Below, in pieces: positions 45,587-52,848 of a stretch of 64,000 bases of DNA; positions within the stretch are counted from its first letter, which is position 1; every line of letters starts with the position of its first letter. A model generated the notes under the pieces. The model was not told where the DNA came from. It saw only the letters and a list, made by a program, of their open reading frames with translations, and did no database searches. This DNA is from Bacillus manliponensis (lineage in GTDB: Bacteria; Bacillota; Bacilli; Bacillales; Bacillaceae_G), in assembly GCF_000712595.1 (NCBI RefSeq), contig NZ_JOTN01000010.1, forward strand, positions 1 through 64,000, in the 5' to 3' direction. The position numbers and the translations under genes are program-made.

Positions 45587-46684
45587 TTATTTCACAAACT
45601 GCAATTCTTTCGGGAATTTTGTTAAAATTTCCACGCCGTTTTCAGTTACGTAAATGTCATCTTCAATACGAACGCCACCTATGTTTGGTACATAAATACC
45701 TGGTTCGATTGTGAACACCATGCCTTCACGTAATGGTGTATTGTTACCTTCTTTTACATCTGGATATTCATGGACACTAATGCCAAGGCCATGACCAAGA
45801 CGATGTGGGAAGAAGTCACCGTAACCAGCATCTTCAATAACAGAGCGAGCTGCACGGTCAATTTCGCCAAGTGTCACACCTGGTTTACATGCTTCAATTG
45901 CTTGTAATTGTCCAGCTAGTACTGTGTTATAGATGTGTTTTTGTTTCTCTGAAATGTCACCAAACGCAACAGTACGTGTAATATCAGAGCAATAACCGTC
46001 AATGATTACACCTAAATCAAATAGAACGAAGTCACCGCGCTGCATTTTATTTGCGCCTGGAATGCCGTGTGGCAGGGCAGAGTTTGCGCCTGTTAATACC
46101 ATCGTATCAAACGACATTTTATGTATGCCTTTTTTCTTTAATTCATGCTCAATTGTTGCCAGTACTTCAAGCTCGCTACGGTTTTCTTGAATTGCACTTA
46201 CACCAACTTCAATTGCGTAGTCAGCCATTGCAGCAGCTTCACGTAAAATAGAAAGTTCTTTTGCGTCTTTAATAAGGCGAAGCTCACGTACTTTTTCTTC
46301 AGCTGCTCTAAATGTAGCGTTTGCAAATAGCTTTGTTAATTCTTCATAGCGCTCGACATTTAAATGTTCTTTTTCGATAGCAACTGTTTTAGCATCGATA
46401 CCGCGTTTTTCAATCGCTTTTGCAATCATGTCCCATGGGCGGTCTGTATCTGTAAACCCGATAATTTCATGAGTCCAACCAGCTGTTCTTGCTTGTCCTT
46501 CTTCCATTTTTGGACAAATTAACATTGGCTCTTTTTCTGGAAAGACGAATAGACCAAGAAGTCGTTCGTGTGGTTCACAATGGAAGTTTGTCATGTAAAA
46601 AACATTTTCTGTGGAAGTGATGAATGCCGCTTCCATATTTTGTTCGCGTAACCATTGCATTAATTTTTCTAATCTACTGTTCAT
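45587..46684 (-). CDS. pepQ: Xaa-Pro dipeptidase (M24 family)
   Basis: A 365-aa metallopeptidase cleaving dipeptides with C-terminal proline. The metal ligands are visible: D in LFDLGVIIDG, D in CSDITRT, H in HRLGHGLGISVHE, E in FTIEPGIYV, E in VRIEDDIYV. N-terminal creatinase-like domain covers residues 1-125. GGAGGTGC precedes the ATG. It is a single-gene unit divergent from ytkL. Confidence 0.95.
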   Translation of the reverse strand: MNSRLEKLMQWLREQNMEAAFITSTENVFYMTNFHCEPHERLLGLFVFPEKEPMLICPKMEEGQARTAGWTHEIIGFTDTDRPWDMIAKAIEKRGIDAKTVAIEKEHLNVERYEELTKLFANATFRAAEEKVRELRLIKDAKELSILREAAAMADYAIEVGVSAIQENRSELEVLATIEHELKKKGIHKMSFDTMVLTGANSALPHGIPGANKMQRGDFVLFDLGVIIDGYCSDITRTVAFGDISEKQKHIYNTVLAGQLQAIEACKPGVTLGEIDRAARSVIEDAGYGDFFPHRLGHGLGISVHEYPDVKEGNNTPLREGMVFTIEPGIYVPNIGGVRIEDDIYVTENGVEILTKFPKELQFVK

Positions 46685-46825
46685 TTTTATGCACCTCCGA
46701 ATTTCCGTTACTCTATCACTTTACATTGTATGGAAGCGTTATGACAAGTAAATCGATATGTGAAAAGACAGGAAATTGTGAACTTATGTAGAATAGAACT
46801 GAGGAACAAAAGGAGGATGATCCAA

Positions 46826-47509
46826 ATGAAAATATCTTATCACGGGCATTCAGTAGTAAAAATCGAAACGAATGGCAAAATCGTTTTAATTGATCCGTTT
46901 ATTACGGGAAATCCTAGCACAGACTTAAAGGCTGACGACATAAAAGTAGATGCAATTGTATTATCACATGGTCATGGAGATCACGTTGGAGATACAGTTG
47001 CGCTTGCAAAGAAAAATAATGCGCTTGTTATCGCTCCATTTGAATTAGCAACATTTTTAAGTTGGAAAGGTGTAAAGGTACATCCGATGCATATTGGTGG
47101 ATCACATGCATTTCCATTTGGAACGGTGAAGTTTACACAAGCATTTCATGGCTCAAGTTATATTGACGAAGAAAATCAAACCATTACATATACAGGTATG
47201 CCAGCTGGTATTTTATTTATGGCTGAGGATAAAACGGTATACCATGCAGGAGATACAGCGTTATTTTCTGATATGAAATTAATTGGTGAGCGTCATAATA
47301 TTGATGTTGCTTTCTTGCCAATTGGTGATAACTTTACAATGGGACCAGAAGATGCGTTACTTGCAGCGGAATGGATTGGTGCAAAAGTTGTTGTACCGAT
47401 GCATTACAATACGTTCCCTGTTATTGAACAAAATCCGCATGAGTTCATAGAGAAGTTAGAAGGATCTGTAGGAAAGGTCATGGTAGCTGGAGATGTAATA
47501 GAACTATAA
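46826..47509 (+). CDS. ytkL: Metallo-beta-lactamase fold hydrolase (UPF0173, YtkL)
   Basis: A 227-aa cytoplasmic metal-dependent hydrolase. [12 protein letters not shown] is the HxHxDH motif and [13 protein letters not shown] supplies a later metal ligand. UPF0173 is conserved in Firmicutes with unknown substrate. AAAGGAGGATG supports ATG 46826 rather than 46760. Confidence 0.93.
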   Translation: MKISYHGHSVVKIETNGKIVLIDPFITGNPSTDLKADDIKVDAIVLSHGHGDHVGDTVALAKKNNALVIAPFELATFLSWKGVKVHPMHIGGSHAFPFGTVKFTQAFHGSSYIDEENQTITYTGMPAGILFMAEDKTVYHAGDTALFSDMKLIGERHNIDVAFLPIGDNFTMGPEDALLAAEWIGAKVVVPMHYNTFPVIEQNPHEFIEKLEGSVGKVMVAGDVIEL

Positions 47510-47514
47510 AAAGA

Positions 47515-47554
47515 AACCCTTCAGTTTGAAAAAATCAAATTGAAGGGTTCTTTA
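47515..47554. terminator. Bidirectional terminator
   Basis: AACCCTTCA pairs with TGAAGGGTT, with an inner TTTGA/TCAAA, between ytkL and the small minus-strand gene. Confidence 0.88.
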
Positions 47555-47707
47555 TGTGTGTGAAGGCTGTAATAGTGGTAAAAGTATATCTGTTTCTTTT
47601 TGTGGCGTATTTGTTTGTTCCTCTGCTGCGTTTAATTCCGCTGCTACTCGTTTTCCATCAACAAAAGCTAAAAATACCGCACCAACTACTTCTAAAAATT
47701 TCTTCAT
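47552..47707 (-). CDS. 51-aa hypothetical miniprotein
   Basis: The frame MKKFLEVVGAVFLAFVDGKR, then an acidic AAELNAAEEQ stretch and a PQKETDILLP tail, has an AAGGAGAG site before its ATG and a terminator after the stop. The N-terminus is weakly hydrophobic. No family is recognised. The shadow frames on the other strand lack ribosome sites. Confidence 0.65.
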   Translation of the reverse strand: MKKFLEVVGAVFLAFVDGKRVAAELNAAEEQTNTPQKETDILLPLLQPSHT

Positions 47708-47933
47708 ATTGTATCTCTCCTTCTTGTTATTTGATGTCTTTATTGTATATGTTGTAGGGGCAAGTAACCATTGAATGAAGTGACAGTAGTCTTACATTGT
47801 TGTAAGTATTTTGTTTTGTTATAAAAAAATTAGTACAGATGTTGAAATATGGAGTGTAACAGTTTTGGAATTATAGTATACTGTAGATAAAGAAGATGAA
47901 GAACTACGGAAAAAGAAAGTATGGTGAAACCAT

Positions 47934-49247
47934 TTGGCTACCAAACATAATCAAATTTTAGAATATATAAACACTTTACCAATTGGACATAAAATTTCTG
48001 TCCGCCAAATTGCGAAAGAACTAGGCGTGAGTGAAGGGACGGCATATCGAGCGATTAAAGATGCGGAAAATAAAGGGTATGTAAGTACAATTGAGCGCGT
48101 TGGAACAATTCGTATTGAACAGAAGAAAAAAGAGAATATTGAGAAGCTAACATTTGCAGAAGTCGTTAATATTGTTGATGGGCAAGTACTTGGCGGAAGA
48201 GAAGGACTACATAAAACATTAAATAAGTTTGTAATTGGTGCGATGAAGCTAGAAGCAATGATGCGTTATACAGAAGCTGGGAATTTGCTTATCATCGGTA
48301 ACAGAATACAAGCTCATCAACTAGCGCTAGAAGAAGGAGCAGCTGTACTTATTACAGGTGGATTCGATACGGAAGAGCACGTGAAAAAGTTAGCAGATGA
48401 ATTAAAGCTTCCTATTATCTCAAGTAGTTACGATACGTTTACGGTTGCCACGCTTATCAACCGTGCTATTTATGATCAGCTTATTAAAAAGGAAATTGTG
48501 CTCGTTGAAGATATATTGACGCCAATTGAGGAGACAATTTGTTTACACCAAAATGATACGGTTGCAAAGTGGCATGAAAGTAATGAAACATCTATGCATG
48601 GCCGTTATCCAATTGTAGATGAAAAAAATAAAGTGCTTGGTATTGTAACATCAAAAGATATTATTGGGATTCCAAAAGAGACGTTAATTGAAAAAGTTAT
48701 GACAAAAGGGCCGATTACTGTAAATGGTAAGATGTCAGTTGCAGCCGCAGCTCGTATGATGGTATGGGAAGGGATTGAAATGCTTCCTGTTGTAGATAAT
48801 AACGGTTCTCTTCAAGGGATTATCAGTCGTCAAGATGTACTGCAGGCATTGCAAATGATTCAGCGTCAACCACAAGTGGGTGAGACAATTGATGATCTTA
48901 TTTCTAATCAATTTGTAAATCAAAAAGAGGCGAAGCAAGATCATGTATATCATTTCTCTGTCACACCACAAATGACCAATGCAATTGGGACATTATCTTA
49001 TGGTGTTTTTACAACAATCGTAACAGAGGCGGCAAACCGTGTGCTACGTACGCAGAAAAAAGGAGATTCAATTGTTGAAAACTTAACGATTTATTTCGTA
49101 AAGCCAGTTCAAATTGATCATGTTATTTCTGTGCATCCAAAAGTGTTAGAGATTGGACGGAAATTTGGTAAGGTGGATGTAGAAGTACATCACGATGGAA
49201 ATGTCGTTGGAAAAGCGCTTCTTATGGTGCAATTAATTGATAGATAA
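47934..49247 (+). CDS. ytoI: HTH-DRTGG-CBS-HotDog regulator (YtoI-like)
   Basis: A 437-aa putative transcription regulator. An N-terminal winged helix (ISVRQIAKELGVSEGTAYRAIKDAENKG) is followed by a DRTGG domain (about 70-185), two CBS domains (about 190-310; HGRYPIVDE, MLPVVDN) and a HotDog thioesterase-like end (about 320-437). CBS pairs usually bind adenine nucleotides. It begins at TTG 47934. It heads the region leading to nrnA, as in B. subtilis. Confidence 0.9.
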   Translation: MATKHNQILEYINTLPIGHKISVRQIAKELGVSEGTAYRAIKDAENKGYVSTIERVGTIRIEQKKKENIEKLTFAEVVNIVDGQVLGGREGLHKTLNKFVIGAMKLEAMMRYTEAGNLLIIGNRIQAHQLALEEGAAVLITGGFDTEEHVKKLADELKLPIISSSYDTFTVATLINRAIYDQLIKKEIVLVEDILTPIEETICLHQNDTVAKWHESNETSMHGRYPIVDEKNKVLGIVTSKDIIGIPKETLIEKVMTKGPITVNGKMSVAAAARMMVWEGIEMLPVVDNNGSLQGIISRQDVLQALQMIQRQPQVGETIDDLISNQFVNQKEAKQDHVYHFSVTPQMTNAIGTLSYGVFTTIVTEAANRVLRTQKKGDSIVENLTIYFVKPVQIDHVISVHPKVLEIGRKFGKVDVEVHHDGNVVGKALLMVQLIDR

Positions 49248-49253
49248 GATGGA

Positions 49254-49284
49254 AAAGCTACTATGAAAAAAGTAGCTTTTTTAT
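49254..49284 (+). terminator. Terminator after ytoI
   Basis: AAAAGCTACT pairs with AGTAGCTTTT, followed by a T-run. Confidence 0.9.
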
Positions 49285-49347
49285 TTTGGAATAATTGTTT
49301 GGTTTTTACAAAAATGTTACAATAAAAGAAAAAGGTGGTAATTTAGA

Positions 49348-49599
49348 GTGGGCGAACGGATGTTTTTGGTTGGTGTAGCACTGTTTTACTTTTTAGTAAT
49401 GATTCCAATTCAGTATATGTATATATCAGAAATGAATAAGAAAAAGAATAAAATTGGTCTTTCACAAAATGAAATGTATGAAAAGATGTCATTTGAAGAA
49501 GAACAGCTACATTTTCATGTGCAAGGAAATCCTTTTAACATTCCGTCAGCGCTAGTTGCATATACTATTTTAAGAATAAGAACGGCGAGTGCAAAATAA
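49348..49599 (+). CDS. DUF3949-like small membrane protein
   Basis: An 83-aa protein with one N-terminal transmembrane helix (FLVGVALFYFLVMIPIQYMYI) and a soluble tail with LSQNEMYEKMSFEEEQLHFHVQGNPFNIPSALVAY, a pattern I associate with DUF3949. AAAGGTGG precedes GTG 49348. Function unknown. Confidence 0.65.
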   Translation: MGERMFLVGVALFYFLVMIPIQYMYISEMNKKKNKIGLSQNEMYEKMSFEEEQLHFHVQGNPFNIPSALVAYTILRIRTASAK

Positions 49600-49623
49600 C
49601 GTTGTTCATATAGGGGGAACACC

Positions 49624-49824
49624 ATGATAATGTATACGTACTTAACAGCATTTTTGAGTGTTTTTCTTCCCTTTTTTGAAAATGGTGTATGGGTTCTTGC
49701 TTTCTTTTATTTGTTAACTAGGATATTTAGAAATGAAAAATTAATAAAGATAGCAAGAGCAATCACGATTGTAATGTTAATATTGTTACTTATCGACTTA
49801 ATAGTAAGACTCTTTACAATGTAA
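49624..49824 (+). CDS. 66-aa two-helix membrane protein
   Basis: Two hydrophobic segments (about 5-30 and 44-64) with a short basic loop. GGGGGAAC precedes ATG 49624. It is probably co-transcribed with the DUF3949-like gene 24 nt upstream. No family is recognised. Confidence 0.65.
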   Translation: MIMYTYLTAFLSVFLPFFENGVWVLAFFYLLTRIFRNEKLIKIARAITIVMLILLLIDLIVRLFTM

Positions 49825-49854
49825 AAGCTTGAGGGCTGAGCCTCAAGCTTTTTT
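49823..49854. terminator. Bidirectional terminator
   Basis: AAAAGCTTGAGG pairs with CCTCAAGCTTTT around GCTGAG. It overlaps the end of the convergent ytpI gene. Confidence 0.9.
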
Positions 49855-50148
49855 GTATGTTTCTGCTTCTTCAATTGCAAGCGGCAAAAAATGTTTATAT
49901 TGGCGTACGCCGTTATATATGCTTGCCCCGCCAATTAGGACAAACAAACCACCAACGATAATGCGAACGGTCGATATGTCCATAAAAAATTGATTCAATC
50001 CAAATAGTGCGACAAATAGTCCGAGTGCAATTGCTGATTTACTAGCAAGCCACCCTTTCTCCATCGGACGGTGTGTACGAAAAAATTTCGTTTTGTAAAA
50101 GAGATAAAACATAAATGTGACGATAATACAAAAGACTAAAACTGGCAT
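49843..50148 (-). CDS. ytpI: YtpI-like membrane protein
   Basis: A 101-aa protein with three hydrophobic segments (about 3-18, 37-55, 62-80). FRTHRPMEKGWLASKSAIALGLFV and IVGGLFVLIGGASIYNGVRQYKHF fit the YtpI family of Bacillus. AGATAGGGG precedes the ATG. It is next to nrnA as in B. subtilis, though divergent here. Function unknown. Confidence 0.8.
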   Translation of the reverse strand: MPVLVFCIIVTFMFYLFYKTKFFRTHRPMEKGWLASKSAIALGLFVALFGLNQFFMDISTVRIIVGGLFVLIGGASIYNGVRQYKHFLPLAIEEAETYKKA

Positions 50149-50180
50149 GACCCCTATCTCCCATCTATTTGTATTGTATC

Positions 50181-50334
50181 TTTATCCCGCATTAACGTGC
50201 TGTACGCCTCCCGCTTCAAAACTTGAGAGAAGCTAAGAAGGTTAGGTGGGAGACAAACAGTACATAAATGCCCGATTGGTTCAACTAACAATCAGTGGGG
50301 GATGGAGCCCCCATTGATTGAAGTTTCACTTTAT
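50181..50334 (+). repeat. bcr1-type repeat between ytpI and nrnA
   Basis: A near full-length copy with TTTAT at 50181-50185 and 50330-50334. It shares CCCGCATTAAC, GCCCGATTGGTTCAACTAAC and TTGAAGTTTCAC with 45177-45332. It lies 33 bp upstream of the divergent ytpI start. Confidence 0.85.
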
Positions 50335-50451
50335 ATTGTAAAGCAATTATTCCCATCGATGAAGTGTTTTGAGCTATAATGAATATAAAATAAAATCTGA
50401 TTGGAATAGAAGGGACGCTCTTTCCAAAAACGGAGAAAAGGAGATATACAT

Positions 50452-51384
50452 ATGCATGAACAAATTTTAACGGCAATTCAGCAATTTGATACGGTTATTA
50501 TTCACCGTCACGTTCGTCCGGACCCAGATGCGTTAGGTTCTCAGTGTGGTCTTGGCACGATGCTTCTAGAATCGTTTCCAGAGAAGAATATTTATATGGT
50601 AGGTTACAATGAACCATCTCTATCTTATTTACGTGTCATGGATGAAATTTCTGATGAAACGTATGAGAATGCGCTTGTTATCGTTTGCGATACAGCAAAC
50701 CAAGAGCGTGTTTGTGATCAGCGTTACACAAAAGGAAAGATGATAATTAAAATTGATCATCATCCAAATGAAGATCCGTACGGGGATATTGTTTGGGTAG
50801 ATACAACATCAAGTTCGACAAGTGAGCTCATTTATGAATTTTACTTATACGGAAAAGATAAAGGGTTGAAGCTTCCACAAGAAGGAGCTCGTCTTATTTT
50901 AGCTGGGATTGTTGGTGATACAGGCCGATTCTTATTCCCAAGTACTTCTGGAAAAACACTTCGTTATGCTTCTGAGCTTGTAGAAATGGGTGTTGAGTTC
51001 CCGGAATTATATAATGAAATGTATAAAACAAATGAGCGCATTGCTCGTTTAAATGGTTACATTTTACAAAATTTCTCGATGACAGAAGAGGGAGCTGCTT
51101 ACATTAAGTTAACAAAAAAAGTGTTAGAGCAATTTCATGTGAAGCCATCTGAAGCATCTGGTGTAGTTGGAGCACTGGGGAATATCGATGGATTAAAATC
51201 TTGGGTTTTATTTTTAGAGGAAGAGGATGTTATTCGCGTACGTCTTCGTTCAAAAGGACCTGTTATTAACAAGTTAGCAATGAAGTATGAAGGCGGAGGT
51301 CATCCAATGGCATCTGGTGCAAAGGTAAACTCTTGGGAAGAAGCGGATCGTTTATTTGCAGATTTACGTGAATTGTGCCGATAA
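50452..51384 (+). CDS. nrnA: NanoRNase / pAp phosphatase NrnA
   Basis: Degrades 2- to 5-mer RNAs and dephosphorylates 3'-phosphoadenosine 5'-phosphate. It is 310 aa, a DHH phosphoesterase. Metal residues are in HRHVRPDPDALGS, VCDTANQER and KIDHHPNEDP (the DHH). The DHHA1 end has the glycine-rich YEGGGHPMASGAKV. AAAGGAGATA precedes ATG 50452. Confidence 0.95.
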   Translation: MHEQILTAIQQFDTVIIHRHVRPDPDALGSQCGLGTMLLESFPEKNIYMVGYNEPSLSYLRVMDEISDETYENALVIVCDTANQERVCDQRYTKGKMIIKIDHHPNEDPYGDIVWVDTTSSSTSELIYEFYLYGKDKGLKLPQEGARLILAGIVGDTGRFLFPSTSGKTLRYASELVEMGVEFPELYNEMYKTNERIARLNGYILQNFSMTEEGAAYIKLTKKVLEQFHVKPSEASGVVGALGNIDGLKSWVLFLEEEDVIRVRLRSKGPVINKLAMKYEGGGHPMASGAKVNSWEEADRLFADLRELCR

Positions 51385-51386
51385 TA

Positions 51387-51420
51387 AAAAGGGAATTCTT
51401 TCGAAGAATTCCCTTTTTAT
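51387..51420 (+). terminator. Terminator after nrnA
   Basis: AAAAGGGAATTCTT pairs with AAGAATTCCCTTTT. The T-tail is also the left target duplication of a bcr1 copy. Confidence 0.9.
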
Positions 51421-51546
51421 CCTATATTAACGTACTGTTACCCTCTACCTCAAAACTCGAGGGGCATAAAGAAGTTTAAGCGGGAGAGTGATAGCACGTA
51501 AAGGCTCGATTGGTTCAACCCCCCACTGATTGAAGTTTCACTTTAT
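51416..51546 (+). repeat. Shortened bcr1-type repeat
   Basis: TTTAT at 51416-51420 and 51542-51546 bound a ~121-bp copy lacking the usual block between GGTTCAAC and CCCACTGATTG. The right duplication contains the ytrI stop codon. Confidence 0.8.
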
Positions 51547-52052
51547 TTATCTTTCTTTTGTTTAATTTTCACACTAATTTCGACCGTTGTATCAAAGTAA
51601 ATGGTTTCGATGTCAAATTGATAGGCGCGGTCATATAGGTTGTACACTTTATGTTCAATTGTTTTTTTTAACAGTTCTTTATTTTGAGCGACGCTGTTTA
51701 CATGTTTTGTAAGTAAATGCCTAAGGTCGTCTTCGATTGAAGTTGTAATACTTTCAACTGTGAAGCTATCGAGATCATATTTTTCTGGGTTTATAATTTC
51801 GACTTTAATTTCTTGAATAGTGAGAAGCCGTTTGTTATCTTCGTTTAATTTATTTCTGTCTTCTGTTAAGATGTGTAAATCTTCTTCTAGTTGTTCAATC
51901 TTGATTCGTTGTTTTTCAATTGTAACGGTTTGATTTTCTTGAAATACACCGTATATGTATAAGAAAATAACCCAGCCTAAAATGCTACCAACAGCAGTTC
52001 CTGCTAAAAATAAATACCAGCGTCGTGCAATGGAAGCTGTTGGAACTCTCAT
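51543..52052 (-). CDS. ytrI: Sporulation membrane protein YtrI
   Basis: A 169-aa protein with one N-terminal transmembrane helix (WYLFLAGTAVGSILGWVIFLYIYG), a coiled coil (about 45-90) and a beta-rich tail. The B. subtilis homologue is made in the mother cell and needed for efficient sporulation. ATG 52052 overlaps the ytrH stop (ATGA) and has AGGAA upstream, so it is preferred to 52073. Confidence 0.9.
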   Translation of the reverse strand: MRVPTASIARRWYLFLAGTAVGSILGWVIFLYIYGVFQENQTVTIEKQRIKIEQLEEDLHILTEDRNKLNEDNKRLLTIQEIKVEIINPEKYDLDSFTVESITTSIEDDLRHLLTKHVNSVAQNKELLKKTIEHKVYNLYDRAYQFDIETIYFDTTVEISVKIKQKKDK

Positions 52053-52384
52053 ACGTGTTCCTGTGTAATCCATTTAATAATGACAAGCCCTGTTTGCATA
52101 CCCCCTGTTGCAAATAAAATGAGTAAAATTTGTTTTACAATGTCTTTCATATCCCCACCAAAAAAGCTTCTTTCAAAACTATAAAAGGCATCGAAAGTAC
52201 CACCAATTGCTGCAACAAGTGCCCAGATACGTAAGTTTTGAGCGAAATGGTGAATCATTGTAAGTGGTGGTTTACCAACTAAAAATGCGCCAAGTCCGCC
52301 AATTAATGACCCACCAAGTAATACGCCAAAAGCAATAAAATAACTCGTAATTAAAAGTGAAAAAAATGTTTCGCGCATTTCCAT
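52049..52384 (-). CDS. ytrH: Sporulation protein YtrH
   Basis: A 111-aa protein with three hydrophobic segments (about 5-35, 50-65, 82-105). FGVLLGGSLIGGLGAFLVGKPP and NLRIWALVAAIGGTFDAFYSFE fit the YtrH family. It is first in the ytrHI operon, expected under sigma-E. AAAGGAAA precedes the ATG. Confidence 0.92.
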   Translation of the reverse strand: MEMRETFFSLLITSYFIAFGVLLGGSLIGGLGAFLVGKPPLTMIHHFAQNLRIWALVAAIGGTFDAFYSFERSFFGGDMKDIVKQILLILFATGGMQTGLVIIKWITQEHV

Positions 52385-52407
52385 GACTATTTTCCTTTCT
52401 ATACGAA

Positions 52408-52475
52408 TTTATCCCGCCATTTGCGAGTTGTAAAACGCCCATCTCAAAACTTGAATGAAAATCATGTGAACAGTA
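52408..52475 (+). repeat. Truncated bcr1-type repeat
   Basis: The 5' part only: TTTAT, CCCGCCATTTGCGAGTTGTA, then CATCTCAAAACTTGA. It fades near 52475 and other repeats follow. The 3' half and right duplication are missing. Confidence 0.6.
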
Positions 52476-52520
52476 AAAAATTGTACTCATTACTTGTTTG
52501 TGTTCTTTTGTATGAAGCAG

Positions 52521-52733
52521 TTAAAGGTCCTGACCGCTACTATGATAGAGTAATGCTCCCTTTAGAACTAAAAAAGAAAAGGTGTATGTTGTTTTTTAAC
52601 AACAAAACCAAGGTTAAGCAGACGAAACTCATCATCTTTTTTGTTTTAAAATCGCGTAAGGTAGTCAAAGGTCCTGACTGTTACTATGCATAGAGCAACA
52701 CACTCTCCAATCCTAAAAAAAGAAAGTCTTTTT
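52521..52733 (+). repeat. Two units of a dispersed repeat upstream of dnaE
   Basis: Units 52521-52584 and 52664-52733 share AAAGGTCCTGAC, TACTATG and an AAAAAAGAAA end with 15219-15286. With the truncated bcr1 they fill the 464-bp ytrH-dnaE gap. A TGTCCATAT/ATATGGACA inverted repeat follows at 52741-52765. No gene is seen. Confidence 0.65.
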
Positions 52734-52783
52734 CTCACTTTGTCCATATCCAATATATATGGACAAATCTCAAGAAGTATGTT

Positions 52784-52813
52784 TTGATTTCATCTTTCTT
52801 CATCACCTATAAT
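52784..52813 (+). promoter_or_regulatory. dnaE promoter candidate
   Basis: TTGATT (52784-52789) and TATAAT (52808-52813) with an 18-bp spacer, 36 bp before the dnaE start. Confidence 0.6.
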
Positions 52814-52848
52814 GGAAGTAGTCACATAGTTAAAGAGAGGGTATAAAA

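Noticed and set aside
47554-47774. Plus-strand frames of 67 and 72 codons
   Set aside because: They are antisense shadows of the 51-aa minus-strand gene, which has the better ribosome site and a terminator.
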